A stretch of DNA of 64,000 bases from Anisus vortex (lineage: Eukaryota > Mollusca > Gastropoda > Planorbidae): the NCBI GenBank assembly GCA_949126835.1, contig OX421495.1, positions 2,292,552-2,356,551 of the forward strand, given 5' to 3'. Shown here one piece after another: positions 43,871 through 55,725 of the stretch. The notes under the pieces are model-generated. The model saw nothing but the letters and a program-made list of their open reading frames with translations, was not told the origin of the DNA and ran no database searches. A program made the translations under genes and the position numbers. Numbering within the stretch: position 1 is the stretch's first letter; each line of letters opens with the position of its first letter.

Positions 43871-44364
43871 TATGTATGTGCTCCTTCGTGCTTTATATAA
43901 TCCAATTTGGCAATATACTTTTTTTTTTCGTTTATACATAGTTCAGTTCACTTTAAATGTGTGAATTTCAGGACTGAAGATCTAAACACTAAAACTAAAG
44001 GCAAAAGGCTAAACGTAAAAGATTGCAGTTGTCACTGACTGAGTTTCACGAAGTGTTGTAACTTTTTTTTTTAATTGAGACATTTTTTGGCTTACCTGTT
44101 TTTGCCAACAACATATATAGAATATAGCTAACTAGGCTAATTATTATAAACTTTACAAACATTCAAAACGTAGGACCAAGCAAATAATTGTAGCAAACAA
44201 TTTTTAACTGACCTAATAAATACCAGGCAATACAAGTAAAACAGTCACTATCCTACTGTAGTGTAGGCTGTAGACTAGTAGACTAGGATCTAAAAATGTT
44301 TAACGAAGGTAAATGTTATAAGTAGGCCTATAGACTTAGATTTAGGCCTGCCTATAGGCTAATA

Positions 44365-44650
44365 CTAATATAATAATTTAAAATGTGTTTTTAGGTTATT
44401 TTTAAACGTGATGATAGAAATTGTTTGCCTGATTTGGATGGGAAGTTGATTCCATACTTTCATCATCATCTGTCCTTGGGGTTCCTTGTGGAACATAGGG
44501 CCTCTGTCAAAGCATGCCACTCTCCACTGTCTCTTGCCAGTCACTTCAATTCTTCCCAGCTCTTTCCAGTTCTTCGGTTTCATCCAATATGCTTCGTCTC
44601 AATGTTCACTTGGGTCTTTTTCTATGCCGTTTGCCCTGGGGGTTCCATAC
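44365..44650 (-). pseudogene. Non-LTR retrotransposon relic
   Basis: The minus strand encodes KNWKELGRIEVTGKRQWRVA and VWNQLPIQIRQTISIITFKN ending KTHFKLLY-stop. The WNxLP...TFKxxLKTHF pattern is typical of LINE ORF2 C-termini. The upstream part is fragmented. Confidence 0.5.
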
Positions 44651-44700
44651 TTTGGGTCCAGATAAATGAAATAAAGTTATTTATAAAATATTTATAATGA

Positions 44701-46257
44701 AGCCAATGAAGGCTTTTCCAATTCAAACAAAGCTAATGCCAATCCAATAGTCAATAGCTAACTTTTAAAGTAATAAATAGGTCTATACTTCTATACATAT
44801 AGGAACCATAGGCATACCCACTTTTTGTCCTGTTGACTTACTAGTTTACTAGTATTGCCCACGAAAATAAATTACTAAGGGAGGCATTATAGACATAGAC
44901 CTGCGCTTAATGCTGAGCATTATCATTATCTACAGAAATTTGCACATAATATAGGCCTTTATGCCTTATTGAATATGAAATAGACCTATAATACTATATT
45001 AGTAATACTGGTTCCAGAGGTCTGAGTTTTTTCCTTTCCTTAATAAGGGGATAAGTTGTCTGTTTTCATTCTTATATGTAGAATGTAGGTGTACGGTACA
45101 AACATCCTAATATATTTACATATAGGCCTAGGCATAACATCAAGCCTTGTGCACAAATGACTGGACATAGCCTACTACTTGTGGTGTCTAGCGATTTATC
45201 AAAAGATCAAAACAATACATAAAATCATGATGCCACAAACACAGACAAATAATGATCATTACACCAAGCTGGCATGTGCAATGTAGAATATATATTGATT
45301 CTTTAATACACATGGCACAAACATGTTGTACAACCAAAGTTATAAGACTACAATGACTATACATAATTTAAAAAAAAGCTTAATGACCACCCGCAAATTC
45401 TGCTAATAATGCTGAGCGTTATACACAGGAGTTTGCGTATAATCATTCCTTATTACAAAACGTAGCGTAACTTAGGCCGAAGTTTAGTCTCTAAAGGTGC
45501 GTAGAACACAATACATTTTCCGTATATAAGCTATGTCTGTTTATTTTTCCTGTCATATTCTCATGTCACACAAGTTTACAGTCATGTGCAGTATTTAAGT
45601 TGTGTCTCAAGAATCTAAAGACGTTAATACCTCTTGGCCCTTGTTGACTAGTAAATGAACTATGTGCAGTGCTTATTTTGGTGTGTTGCAATGAATAGGC
45701 CTGCCGCCTAACACTACATGATAGGATAGAAAAGATAGGCCTATCACTACATGATAGGATAGATAAGATACTACTATCAATAATAATAAGGCTCTACTCG
45801 GCCTATGGCCTAAACACAATACTATAGTACTATACTCAGACCTATTTTAATAAGGGCAAGGGTTCTTTATATTTTTCCATACCGTAAGTTGAATAGTATA
45901 GGCCTACACATCTAAAGCTATTTTGCAGCAAAATCTTTACAGGCAAACCTGCAAGGTTGTATATTTAAAAATATCATTTATTTATAATGGCTAATTTAAT
46001 TTAAATTTTTTAAACGTTTTTTTTATAATTGTAAATATTAAACACATTAAAATTAAATAATAAAAAATTTTTTTTGTCACAATGATGCAATTATTTGAAT
46101 TATGTCAAAATCCAATATGGCCCATGGAAGTGTTAATAAAAAAGAAAAATTTAAATTTTTGAGAGGGTAAAGTGGATTTATAAGATAAACAAAACTATTT
46201 ATTGGTAGGAATGTTTACAGCATTCTTTTAATAGCTCTCATTTTGACAAGTTTCCAT
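44701..46257. other. Intergenic stretch, no gene seen
   Basis: AT-rich with many AGGCCT/CTATAG words. No exon or complete repeat recognised. Confidence 0.5.
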
Positions 46258-46460
46258 GACCACGCCTTTCGCCATTGTGTGGCCAGCACAATGTCCGGCT
46301 GCCTTTACTTATCCTCAACAAATGTCTGGTAGCCTACCTTTAAGAGCTGGGTAGACTCAGTGACATCCTCCAGGCCCAGTAACAAATCCTAGCCTTCACC
46401 AGGATGCAAACCCAGGACCCTTGGTATGCCAGGCTAGCATACTGTCACTACCAGTATGCC
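46258..46460 (-). mobile_element. tRNA-derived SINE, family B
   Basis: Reverse-complement copy: GGCCAGCACAATGTCCGGCT, GAGCTGGGTAGACTCAGTG, CAAATCCTAGCCTTCACC and AGTATGCC-like head sequence. It lies about 430 bp upstream of the TRNT1 start. Confidence 0.7.
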
Positions 46461-46892
46461 TTATTTTTGTGACAATGGGTCATGGTTAAAAGGGTCATTC
46501 AGGCTAGGGTGAGGATTATATTCATATTGAACATTCTGTACAATTAATAAAGACCCAAATTATCTTAATGCTGATAACCTGACCAAAAAAATTTTAAGAA
46601 ATAAAGGTCATGAATATTTTTTTATTTTATTTTCTAAAATACGTTTACAGCACTTTTATTTTGATTGTGTTTAGGTGATAATTGACAAATATCAGCTGAG
46701 AATCCTATTTGAGTGGATGGCACATAAATTGCCTGTGATTTTGATTGTGAGGAGTAATGATGACCTACATTTATAAATATCTTCCCAAAACTGACAAAAA
46801 GTTCTTGAATAAAGAATCAATATTAAACACACACTAAAAAAAAACTGACAAAGTGACAGTCAAAATTAACGGATGACTTACAATTGTTTAGC

Positions 46893-49800
46893 ATGAGCCT
46901 TATGTTGATTGCTGCTGTCAAAAAGCTCAAGCTGGTGCAACCTGCCAGTAGATTCTTTTGTGCATTCTTGGGAAACAAGAGCACATGGAAACCTCATGAG
47001 CAATCCATTCAATGTTATTCTAAACTGCGCAATGTAACTAGACCTGGATTAATACAATTTATGAGAAACGTTTTTGTCTTCAGACTTTATTCTGCGACTA
47101 GGACATCTGGGCACCTGAACCTAAAGCCGCATCTGAAAATCATGAAGCTGGATTCGCCAGAGTTTCATGCAATATTCACCCCGGAGCTGAACTTCATCGT
47201 AGATTTGTTTAAGAGATACAATCACGAGCTGCGCATAGCTGGCGGGGCTGTCAGAGATCTGCTTGACGGCAAGGTGCCAGTGGATTATGACTTTGCCACA
47301 ACAGCGACACCTGCAGAAATGAAGGAAATGTTTACCACAGAGAACATCCGAATGCTGAATCTGAATGGGGAAGCTCATGGGACGATAACAGCTAGAATTA
47401 AAGATAAGGTAAGTCATTTGAATAGTAAAAAAATATTGAAAGTTTAAAAAGGTCTTGTAGGGACTACCATGAAGATTTTGATGTGATCCTTATAAAGTCT
47501 AGAGCTGGTATCTGCAACTCTTTGATCATTGCACCTCAGAAAAGCGCTGCTTAGTCTTGTGTTACAGGAAACATTATTCTGTTTCTATTCACACCACTAC
47601 AATAAGCTTTGAATGAGCCAAGACATTGTCATCTTTCTGAACTTCTAACATCTTACGTAAACAAAATGGTTTAAGTAATAGGATTATGAGGAAAATGAAA
47701 TGTTGACAACTGTTTCTTTGTCTTGTTTCCTAAGTTTTTTAAATTTCATTTCTAAACCCTGTGTTGAGAGCAAAAGTTTTATTTTGTATCGATGCTGTAT
47801 GTAACTATTCAAGGATAATTAACTTGCATTTAGTTAAAGTCTTTTAGTGCTTACAAGTTCTGCATTTTTTAACAATTGAACTGCAAAGTAAAAAAGAATT
47901 AATTAGCAACAAGTTAGCTTTCAACTGTAAATATATAAATGTTCATTTTATTTTGGTCAAACATATACAATAATTAGTTTGGTTCACAATTATTAAAAAA
48001 AATTTTGTTTACAGGAGAATTTTGAAATCACCACTTTAAGAATAGACGTTGTTACGGATGGTAGGAGAGCTCAAGTTGAATTCACTAAAGACTGGATACT
48101 GGATGCAAACAGACGTGACCTTACAATTAATTCATTATTTTTAGGTAAATATTTTAATGGATTTAGACTGGATACTGGATGCAGACAGACAGGACCTTAC
48201 AATTAATTCATTATTTTTAGGTAAATATTTTGATGACTTTAGACTGGATACTTGATGCAGACAGACAGGACCTGACAATTAATTCATTATTTTTAGGTAA
48301 AGATTTTACTGGCTTTAGACTGGAAGTAGACAGACAGGACCTGACAATAAATTCATTGTTTTTAGGTAAATATTTTACTGGCTTTAGACTGGGTACTGGA
48401 TGCAGACAGACAGGACCTGACAATTAATTTAGGTAAATATTTTAATGGCTTTACTTTAGCAAGTATTATCAAAACATCAACAAAAAATAATCAACGTGTC
48501 ACAAAAATTGTTCACACCCTTGCGTGCATTAAAACAATTCAAAATGGGACATGTGACATTGAGGGATGAGGGAGACATGGGGCAGGTAGAGGGACAGGGG
48601 TATTAAAAAATTATATTTAGCAACGCCTCGTAACTTTGGCTTAAACGAGGTGGCAAGTAAAGATGCCTATCTGTATGTACACATAGGAAGTGGGTACCGT
48701 AATGTAACTATTCTCCTATATCAAACTAAATGATATCTTGTTTGAGTGTCGTGTATATTTTTTTGTGTATTTCAGATTTTGATGGTAACGTTTATGATTA
48801 TTTTAATGGGATTGAGGATTTGAAAGAAAAGCGAGTACGATTTGTTGGAAACGCAGAGCAAAGAATACAAGAAGACTACCTCCGTATTTTAAGATATTTC
48901 AGGTAAGGGAAAGCACTACAAAGTACAACTTGTGATTATTAGATTATGCAAACAAGTTGATAGCTTAATTTATATTTGCTAATAGAAATTACATATTTAT
49001 ATAGCGCTATTCATAACAAAGTCTTCAATTGCGCTTTAAATTTACCATATGTTATTAAAATAAATAGAAAAGGTGTGTTTTTAATTTTGTTTTATGACTT
49101 TCTTTGAAAAACTTTCAAGGTTTTATGGGAAGATTGCCAGTGAACCAGATAAACATGATCAGGACACACTGGATGCCATTAAAGACAATGCTAGTGGCTT
49201 GGAAAGTAAATATTGGATTTATACTATTTCTAATATTGTAATTTTTTTTTTATATTTGTGGTTACACTAAAAACATTAGTATCTTGGTTGTAAAATTTTA
49301 AGAGAACATTTTGGCAACTTGATTTAAAAATTCCTTTTTTATTCCATTCTCAGGAATATCTGGTGAAAGAATTTGGATGGAAATGAAAAAAATATTATCT
49401 GGACGATTGACAGCCCATATTTTAGAAGTTATGATAAATTTAGGATTAGGACAGTACATAGGTAGGAAGAAGTGAAACAAAGGTGATAGGCAAAATTATT
49501 TAAAACCTTTCTGACTAAGTGACTTTTATATTTATTGTGTTGGACTCAACATATCATGGGACACTGACCTTGGGGCAGCACACCACTTGGGTTAGAATCA
49601 AGGTTAACTTTTTCCCTGGGTATGCCTTGATTCCACCTCGCTCTGATAGGTTACATTAGTTGGATTAGAGAAAAGTTGACTTGGTATAGTGCTGGCAACA
49701 CAATCCCCTTGTACGCCCTGGTCACAGAAACATGTAAACACTGCTTTACTTGCCCCATGGGCCGACATTGTCTAAAAAGGAAATTAAACTTGTACGTACT

Positions 49801-52175
49801 CGACATATTTACGATAGTCCATGATATTCTAGATAATTTATAGGACTTTCAAAGGATTTATATTTGTAATAATTTCAGAACATCCGCCTTTTTAATTCAC
49901 CCATTTCGCCAAAAATGAACAATTGTAATGTTTAAAAAGATGAAAACTAGCTTTGAATTATTTTATTGCTTGTGTTGATTAGGTCTACCAAGAGCACACA
50001 ATTTTAAAGAACTTTCTACAGTCATTGAAAGAACTGAAGGTGTGGACTGCCATCATATGACGAGAATGTCAGCGTTACTGGACGACGAAGCAGACGTGAG
50101 TCATTTTGTGTTTAAACCATTGCATTTTGTCTGCTTCATACTTTATTTTCGTTTGTAATATTTTCTTTAAATTAGTGTGAAAGAAATATAAAGTTATAGA
50201 ATTTAGTTTTTCACAACCACTTTACCAAACATAACAGTTGAAGTAAAAATAAATGTATTTATGAGGAAACAGCTTCATACAAATTATTATTGTTGATTAA
50301 AAGTAAAGTATTCAGTCGGACCAAATTGATACATAGGGCCCGGTGAAGCTGCGTTCACAAGTTTCTGTGGCCACTGCATACTAGGAGATTGTGGGGCCAG
50401 CGCAATGCTCTGTCGCCTTTACTTTACCCCAACTAAAGTCAGGCATCCATCAGAGCTGGGTAGACTCAGGGACACCCTCCAGACCCGAGAACAAATCCTA
50501 GCCTTCACCAGGATTTGAACCCAAGGTCTTCAGTATGCCAGTCTAAGGCGCTGCCACTCGGCCAACGTGCCCCATATTGTTGATTAACTTGTAGCTAAAT
50601 ACCTACTCAGTCTTCTTGGGAATAATGAAACACAATTTAAAAAAAAACATTATTTGAACTCCCCCAGATTATATTTGAACTTACTGTAATTACTTTCTCA
50701 AGGGTAGGCAAAGGGTCGCAAAAATTGCTCACACCCTGGCATGCATTAAAACAATTCAAAAACGGGACATGTGACAGTGAGGGATGAGGAAGATAGGGGG
50801 AGGGGGCAGAGCGACAGGGGTATTGAAAAAACTACACATAGTAATGCCTCGTGACTTTGGCTTCAACAGGGTGGTGGGTAAAGATGCTAATGAGTACGAA
50901 GGCTTAGGAAGTGGGTACCAAATTGTTACTTTGTTTTCCGACTATGGCAGGATGCCCCCTAACCAATGTACGTGTTATACTTTGTAAGTAGATGTCACTG
51001 TTTTGTTTCTAAGGTTTACACACTGCATGAAAGAAATAAAATCTCCAACGATGAGCTTCAGCTGGCTTTGTTTATTGTGCAACACAGAGGGGACAAGATG
51101 GGAGATGACCTCATCTCTTACTGCATAGACTTACACACAGACTCGGCAGGGAAAGATGTAAAATTGAAGAATAGAATTGTGGAACTTATGAAATATTGCG
51201 GAAATGTAAGTAACACAGAACATAAAAAAACTATGTTGCCAATTAATTATTGTTAAAATTTAAAATGTTGCTAATTAATTCTTTTTAAAAATGTTGCTGA
51301 TTAATTATTGTTAAAAATGTTGCCTGTTGCTATTCTATTATTTTTTAAATGCTGCTAATTTAATTAATTATTGTTAAAATGCTTCTTATTTATTGTTGTT
51401 AAAATGCTGCTAATTAATTATTGTTAAAATGCTTCTTATTTATTGTTGTTAAAATGCTGCTAATTAATTATTGTTAAAATGCTTCTTATTTATTGTTGTT
51501 AAAATGCTGCTAATTAATTATTGTTAATGTGTAGCTACTTTTTATTATTGCTTAAATATTGCTAATTAAATAGTTAAGAAAAAAGTTCATTTTCACAGTT
51601 TAAAGCTATGACTATGATGGAAGGTCAAGTTTACCAACAAAGACTGTTGTTTACATTTTGTAGTGACAGATGGGTCTTAATGGAATGAATAGGATTGGTT
51701 TAATGGAAATATGTGGACAACAGTGTCAGGGCATCCACTCTGTCAAAACATTTATATAAAATATTTCATTTTTAGATCCTATGAGGATAATCCTGGTTGA
51801 GCCTTGATCTTAGTTTATGTCTCAAAATGACTGACTGAATCAATTATCATGTATTTCATTGCACTTAGTGCTACTGAATGCTTCTAACTTCTCAATTCAC
51901 CTTTAACCTCTCAATTCACCTTTAACCTCTCTATTCACCCTAAGTTACAAGCCGCTAAAGAATTTCCCACGGTACAGTTGCCAGAACTTCCAGTCACTGG
52001 TCATGATCTGACGCAGAAAGATGTCCCCAGGGGCTACAAGATAGCAATGACTCTTAACGAACTGCGTAAAGTTTGGAAAGAGAGTGGCTACAAGCTGACG
52101 AGAGAAGAACTCCTGGAGAAAGTTGAAGAGGTGTTGGAAAACATACCAGATAATTTGAAGAAAAGGAAAAAATAA
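46893..52175 (+). CDS. TRNT1: CCA tRNA nucleotidyltransferase 1
   Basis: Eight exons with consistent phases: 46893-47408, 48015-48144, 48776-48902, 49120-49205, 49354-49461, 49983-50095, 51014-51205, 51945-52175. They total 1503 nt, or 500 aa. The enzyme adds CCA to tRNA 3' ends in cytosol and mitochondria. The head contains [14 protein letters not shown] and the metal-binding DYD of [11 protein letters not shown], then GTITAR, the conserved [24 protein letters not shown] and ISGERIW. Later exons are less conserved, as in the family. Start choice is uncertain. ATG 46893 gives a long leader; ATG 47061 ([17 protein letters not shown]) looks like a mitochondrial presequence and gives 444 aa, near the human 434; ATG 47142 (MKLDSPEF) fits a cytosolic form. 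The exon 48015-48144 end has been tandemly copied into the next intron (48090-48455). Confidence 0.97.
48090..48455 (+). repeat. Tandem copies of a TRNT1 exon-end plus splice donor
   Basis: Five copies, starting at 48090, 48166, 48242, 48318 and 48387 (units of 76, 76, 76, 69 and about 67 bases). Copy 1 is the true exon end encoding [19 protein letters not shown]. Copies 2-4 still encode [13 protein letters not shown], and all five end in TTTAG|GTAAA, a usable 5' splice site. Only the first is expected to be used with the known frame. Confidence 0.95.
49553..49775 (+). mobile_element. tRNA-derived SINE, family B, in TRNT1 intron
   Basis: Body words GTGCTGGCAACACAATCCCC, CTGGTCACAGAAACATG and CACTGCTTTACTTGCCCC match family B. 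The head (CACTTGGGTTAGAATCAAGG) is decayed. Confidence 0.6.
50312..50578 (-). mobile_element. tRNA-derived SINE, family B, in TRNT1 intron
   Basis: Nearly full-length reverse copy: CGGACCAAATTGATACATAG tail, GTGGCCACTGCATACTAGG, GAGCTGGGTAGACTCAGGG, CACCAGGATTTGAACCC (B-box complement) and GCCACTCGGCCAACGTGCCCC head. Confidence 0.8.
51220..51560. repeat. AT-rich tandem repeat in TRNT1 intron
   Basis: Alternating TTGTTAAAATGCTGCTAATT and AATTATTGTTAAAATGCTTC units; the compound 56-bp unit recurs at least three times at 51387-51530. Older diverged units lie to the left. Confidence 0.85.
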
Positions 52176-52176
52176 A
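52171..52176 (+). terminator. Possible TRNT1 poly(A) signal overlapping the stop codon
   Basis: AATAAA at 52171-52176 contains the TAA stop (52173-52175). If used, the 3' UTR would be only a few tens of bases; the nearby N gap could hide other signals. Confidence 0.35.
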
Positions 52177-52256
52177 TGTTTGCACTATGTTGTTGTTTTC
52201 TTGTGTTTTCATTGGAGTTTGCACTGTGTACACTCAACAGCAGAACAGAAAATCTG

Positions 52257-52456
52257 NNNNNNNNNNNNNNNNNNNNNNNNNNNNNNNNNNNNNNNNNNNN
52301 NNNNNNNNNNNNNNNNNNNNNNNNNNNNNNNNNNNNNNNNNNNNNNNNNNNNNNNNNNNNNNNNNNNNNNNNNNNNNNNNNNNNNNNNNNNNNNNNNNNN
52401 NNNNNNNNNNNNNNNNNNNNNNNNNNNNNNNNNNNNNNNNNNNNNNNNNNNNNNNN
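52257..52456. other. Assembly gap (200 N)
   Basis: Exactly 200 unresolved bases starting 81 bases after the TRNT1 stop. Open frames running through it are artefacts. Confidence 1.
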
Positions 52457-52523
52457 TGTTGACAGGTGCTAATAGAATTATGTGCCTGCAGCAATTAATT
52501 GCTAAAGTTTACACTTCTTATCT

Positions 52524-52665
52524 TATACAATACAGACGCTCCTTCTAAAAAGAAGATTATTGCATCCTACACACATCCATGGTTAGAGTCTAGTCTTACA
52601 TTGCTATTAGTGTTTCAAATGATAAGTTATTACTGATTTTCCTGGTTTGATTTTCCATGCCTGGA
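52524..52665 (-). mobile_element. LINE tail fragment
   Basis: Reverse complement of the LINE 3' end: ATACAGACGCTCCTTCTAAA then AAGAAGATTATTGCATCC, GAGTCTAGTCTTACATTG, CTATTAGTGTTTCAAATG and TTTTCCTGGTTTG. Confidence 0.7.
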
Positions 52666-54273
52666 TGTCACTCGGGCAGAAAGAGTACTTAAATGCATTT
52701 GTTTTTTCATTTGGAAAGTGTTATAGTCCATATGCTTATCTGTGCATTGTAACAGATTGTTATTGTTGTATATCTAAATTAGAAATTCTTAACTTCATTA
52801 TTAAATGTAGACTATTAGTACTATTACAACATGTACACCCTGAGAGAAAGAATAAAAAACTAGCCATTTTTAAAGTACAGTAAACAGACAGAAAACAAAC
52901 ATTTAATGCTTATATAAATTTATTGATATATTTTTGTTTTTATTTTCAAGAATAAAGTAACATTTGATATGCTCAAGTTAAAAAGTAAAAAAAAAATGTT
53001 TGTTCACATTAACAGATTGGTGAACATGAAACAACTCAGAAAACATGAATAACAATACACGGTACAATAAACACAATATCCTGTTTCTCAAGGCTTTCAA
53101 TTTGTTCAGATGGGAATTTTTTTCTTTTTAGCTCATGAAGAAATAGTTTTTGAGAATGAAATTTGTTTCCACCAGGCTAAATAATTTTCCCTGTCAAAGC
53201 ACAAAGCAGGTCTGTAAAGGAAACAAGGGGAGGTAAGGGGGGGGGGGGTGCTTACAATTGGACTCTATCCATGGATATCACTGAGCCAGAAGGATTATTG
53301 GATTACAACTACAATTTCCAGGCAAGTAACAACAGGGGGGGGGGGGGGTTATTACTATATTACTAGTCCATGACCTCAATGTTAGACAAATAATGAGAGA
53401 GAAGTCAAGTCTTTTTTGTTTGTTGTCATCAAAGTTGATTTTTGAAATAAGTTGAGGTTTCATAAAATCGGCTACCGTAAATGATAAATGCATTAAAAGG
53501 GGAGAGAACACTGCATACAATCTTTTTTTTTCAACTCCTTTTCCTGCATCACAAACAAACAAACTATGAGTTTAATGAATGAAATTGGCCTGTTCTGGCA
53601 CTGTAGAAATAACTAAACATTTGTTATTCAAATTGTTCTATTGATGAATGTACACATCTTACTTAATGTAATATTATGAGTGGTGACAAAAAATGCTTAC
53701 AACACTATGTACAACTAACAAATACACGTGACACAAGATTTATATACTCAGTTAACACCCTTTTGTTCAACCCCATATTGAAAAAAAACTATTTGAAAAT
53801 ATGTTCTCAGTAAGTTCATTACACTAGGCAACTTGATAAAGCTGATTTTTGGAAGACTGTTTCAACACTAACACAAGATTAAGATTTTAGCTTTACTTGG
53901 TTCTATACCTGCTATTTCTCCCAGTTTAATTAGAATCTGTGTGAGCTAAGAATTTTCATAAGATGTAAAACTAAAGCCATCTCAAATATACTATGGTTCT
54001 TTTATTTGGTAGTACATAAATATAAAATTTTTGAAATCACAACAAGTCTTCTACAAATGTTTACAGGGGCTATAAAATAACAATCATATATGCCACCACT
54101 GATCTTAAAATATATAGGTCAGTGATATGTCACCATGTGAGATGTGAAGAAAATGTCAATTTCCGCAGATAAACTTAAACCCAATGCTGAATGGCTTTCA
54201 TTAGCAAACTCTATATTCTACATCACTGATTATAATAATTTTAATGTTTGCATATTTTGGCAATAAGAGTTAA

Positions 54274-54299
54274 CCCCCCCCCCCCCCCCCCCCCCCCCC
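54274..54299. repeat. Poly-C tract (26)
   Basis: An uninterrupted run of C, one of several long G/C homopolymers in the window (also 21776-21791, 38177-38197, 53237-53248 and 53335-53348). Length is uncertain because such tracts are prone to sequencing error. Confidence 0.9.
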
Positions 54300-55497
54300 A
54301 ACTTCCCATTAAGACACTGAGCCTTATAATTTATATATATCTAAGTGTAAGATTTCCAAAGTGTGCATCAAACACAAGAGAACCAATCTTTGTTGTTTTA
54401 TATAGTCAAGGCATCTTCTTAAGTCTGAGTGAAAACATGCATCAAATAGCAGCTGGAACTGGTTCCAGCTGGAACTGGTTCAGGTTTAATGTTCTGTTAC
54501 AGTTTTATGTACATTTCATATCAGACATTAACAATCAGTGCCTCTACACAAAATAAAATAATCTAAAAATACCGGTACTAAAAACCTTTCACAAACTTCC
54601 GACAAATAAATGCCATGATCTAAAATCTACTTGCTTGAAATTGAAAGCAATTACTGTATTACAAAGAAAGAATGTTTTGTTCATAGGTTTTTACACTTTA
54701 TCAAATGGAGTAAAAAAATACAAATTGCACTTTATCTTAAAAAATAATTCTGAACAGTTCACAAACTTAAAAACAAACAATTACAATGTTATGAATGAAG
54801 TCCTTTCTGTCAATATTTTTCTACTGATCATTTGCACTGCTTTCCCCCATACCATATCAAGTGCTAATATTTTTATGCTATTAAGGTCTCTAAGTAAAAA
54901 AAACAACACTATTTACAAAGTATAAAATATTTGTAGTTAACAGAATTTGTTTTTTTTATTTTAATCAACAATATCAATATATTACTCCTTACAAATAGCT
55001 TAAATAAGTATTTGGCATCTCTACAAAGACAAAATCTGCATTCAGTCAAAGCAGTTAAAAAATCAGGACATGGAAACAGGAAGTACTGGCAGGGAAGTTA
55101 AAATTGCAGCTTTTTATAATTAACCTTTCTCTCCTCCACTACTTTATACCCCCCCCCTCCCCACCCCATCACTGGTTCACAAAATAAAAAGCAGGGCCAC
55201 GAACACAGCACCAGAGTTCCATGTCAACATTTGGGAAACATTCAATGGATACAAGAAATGTTACCTGGTATATATATATATATATCAAATTTTGATGCCA
55301 ACAAATCATCTATTTTCTGTTTAAATATCACCATCATGGAATGTTTCATCTGTTTCCATGTGTGTTTGCTAATGATTAAGTCAACGATTAGTTATAATCA
55401 GCCAAATGTGTACAGGTATTCTCTTGTGCCGACAACATGTGAGGTCAGAGTGTCAGAGTAGTGGACAGAGTCACTTCTTGACACCCCCACAATGTGT

Positions 55498-55725
55498 AAG
55501 TAAAGTACCAAATTGATCATTCGGCGTTGACCAGTTTCTGTGGCCAGGGCATACTAGAGGATTGCATGGCCAGCACAATGTCCAGCCACCTTTACTTTAC
55601 CCCAACCAATGTCAAGTACCCATCAGAGTCAGAGCTGGGTAGACTCAGGAACACCCTCCGGACCCGGGAAAAAATCCTAGCCTTCGCCAGGATTTGAAGC
55701 CTGAAACTTCAGTATGCCACAATGT
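55498..55725 (-). mobile_element. tRNA-derived SINE, family B
   Basis: Reverse copy with GTGGCCAGGGCATACTAGAG, GGCCAGCACAATGTCCAGCC, GAGCTGGGTAGACTCAGGA, GCCAGGATTTGAAGCC and CAGTATGCCAC. Confidence 0.75.

Noticed and set aside
46884..46892. TTG at 46884 as the TRNT1 start
   Set aside because: TTG is not expected as a eukaryotic start; in-frame ATGs at 46893, 47061 and 47142 are better candidates.
48230..48427. 65-codon plus frame in the TRNT1 intron as an extra exon
   Set aside because: It is a read-through of the duplicated exon/intron junctions and runs through donor sequence; transcript data would be needed.
52176..52548. Open frames crossing the N gap
   Set aside because: Unknown bases cannot support a coding call.
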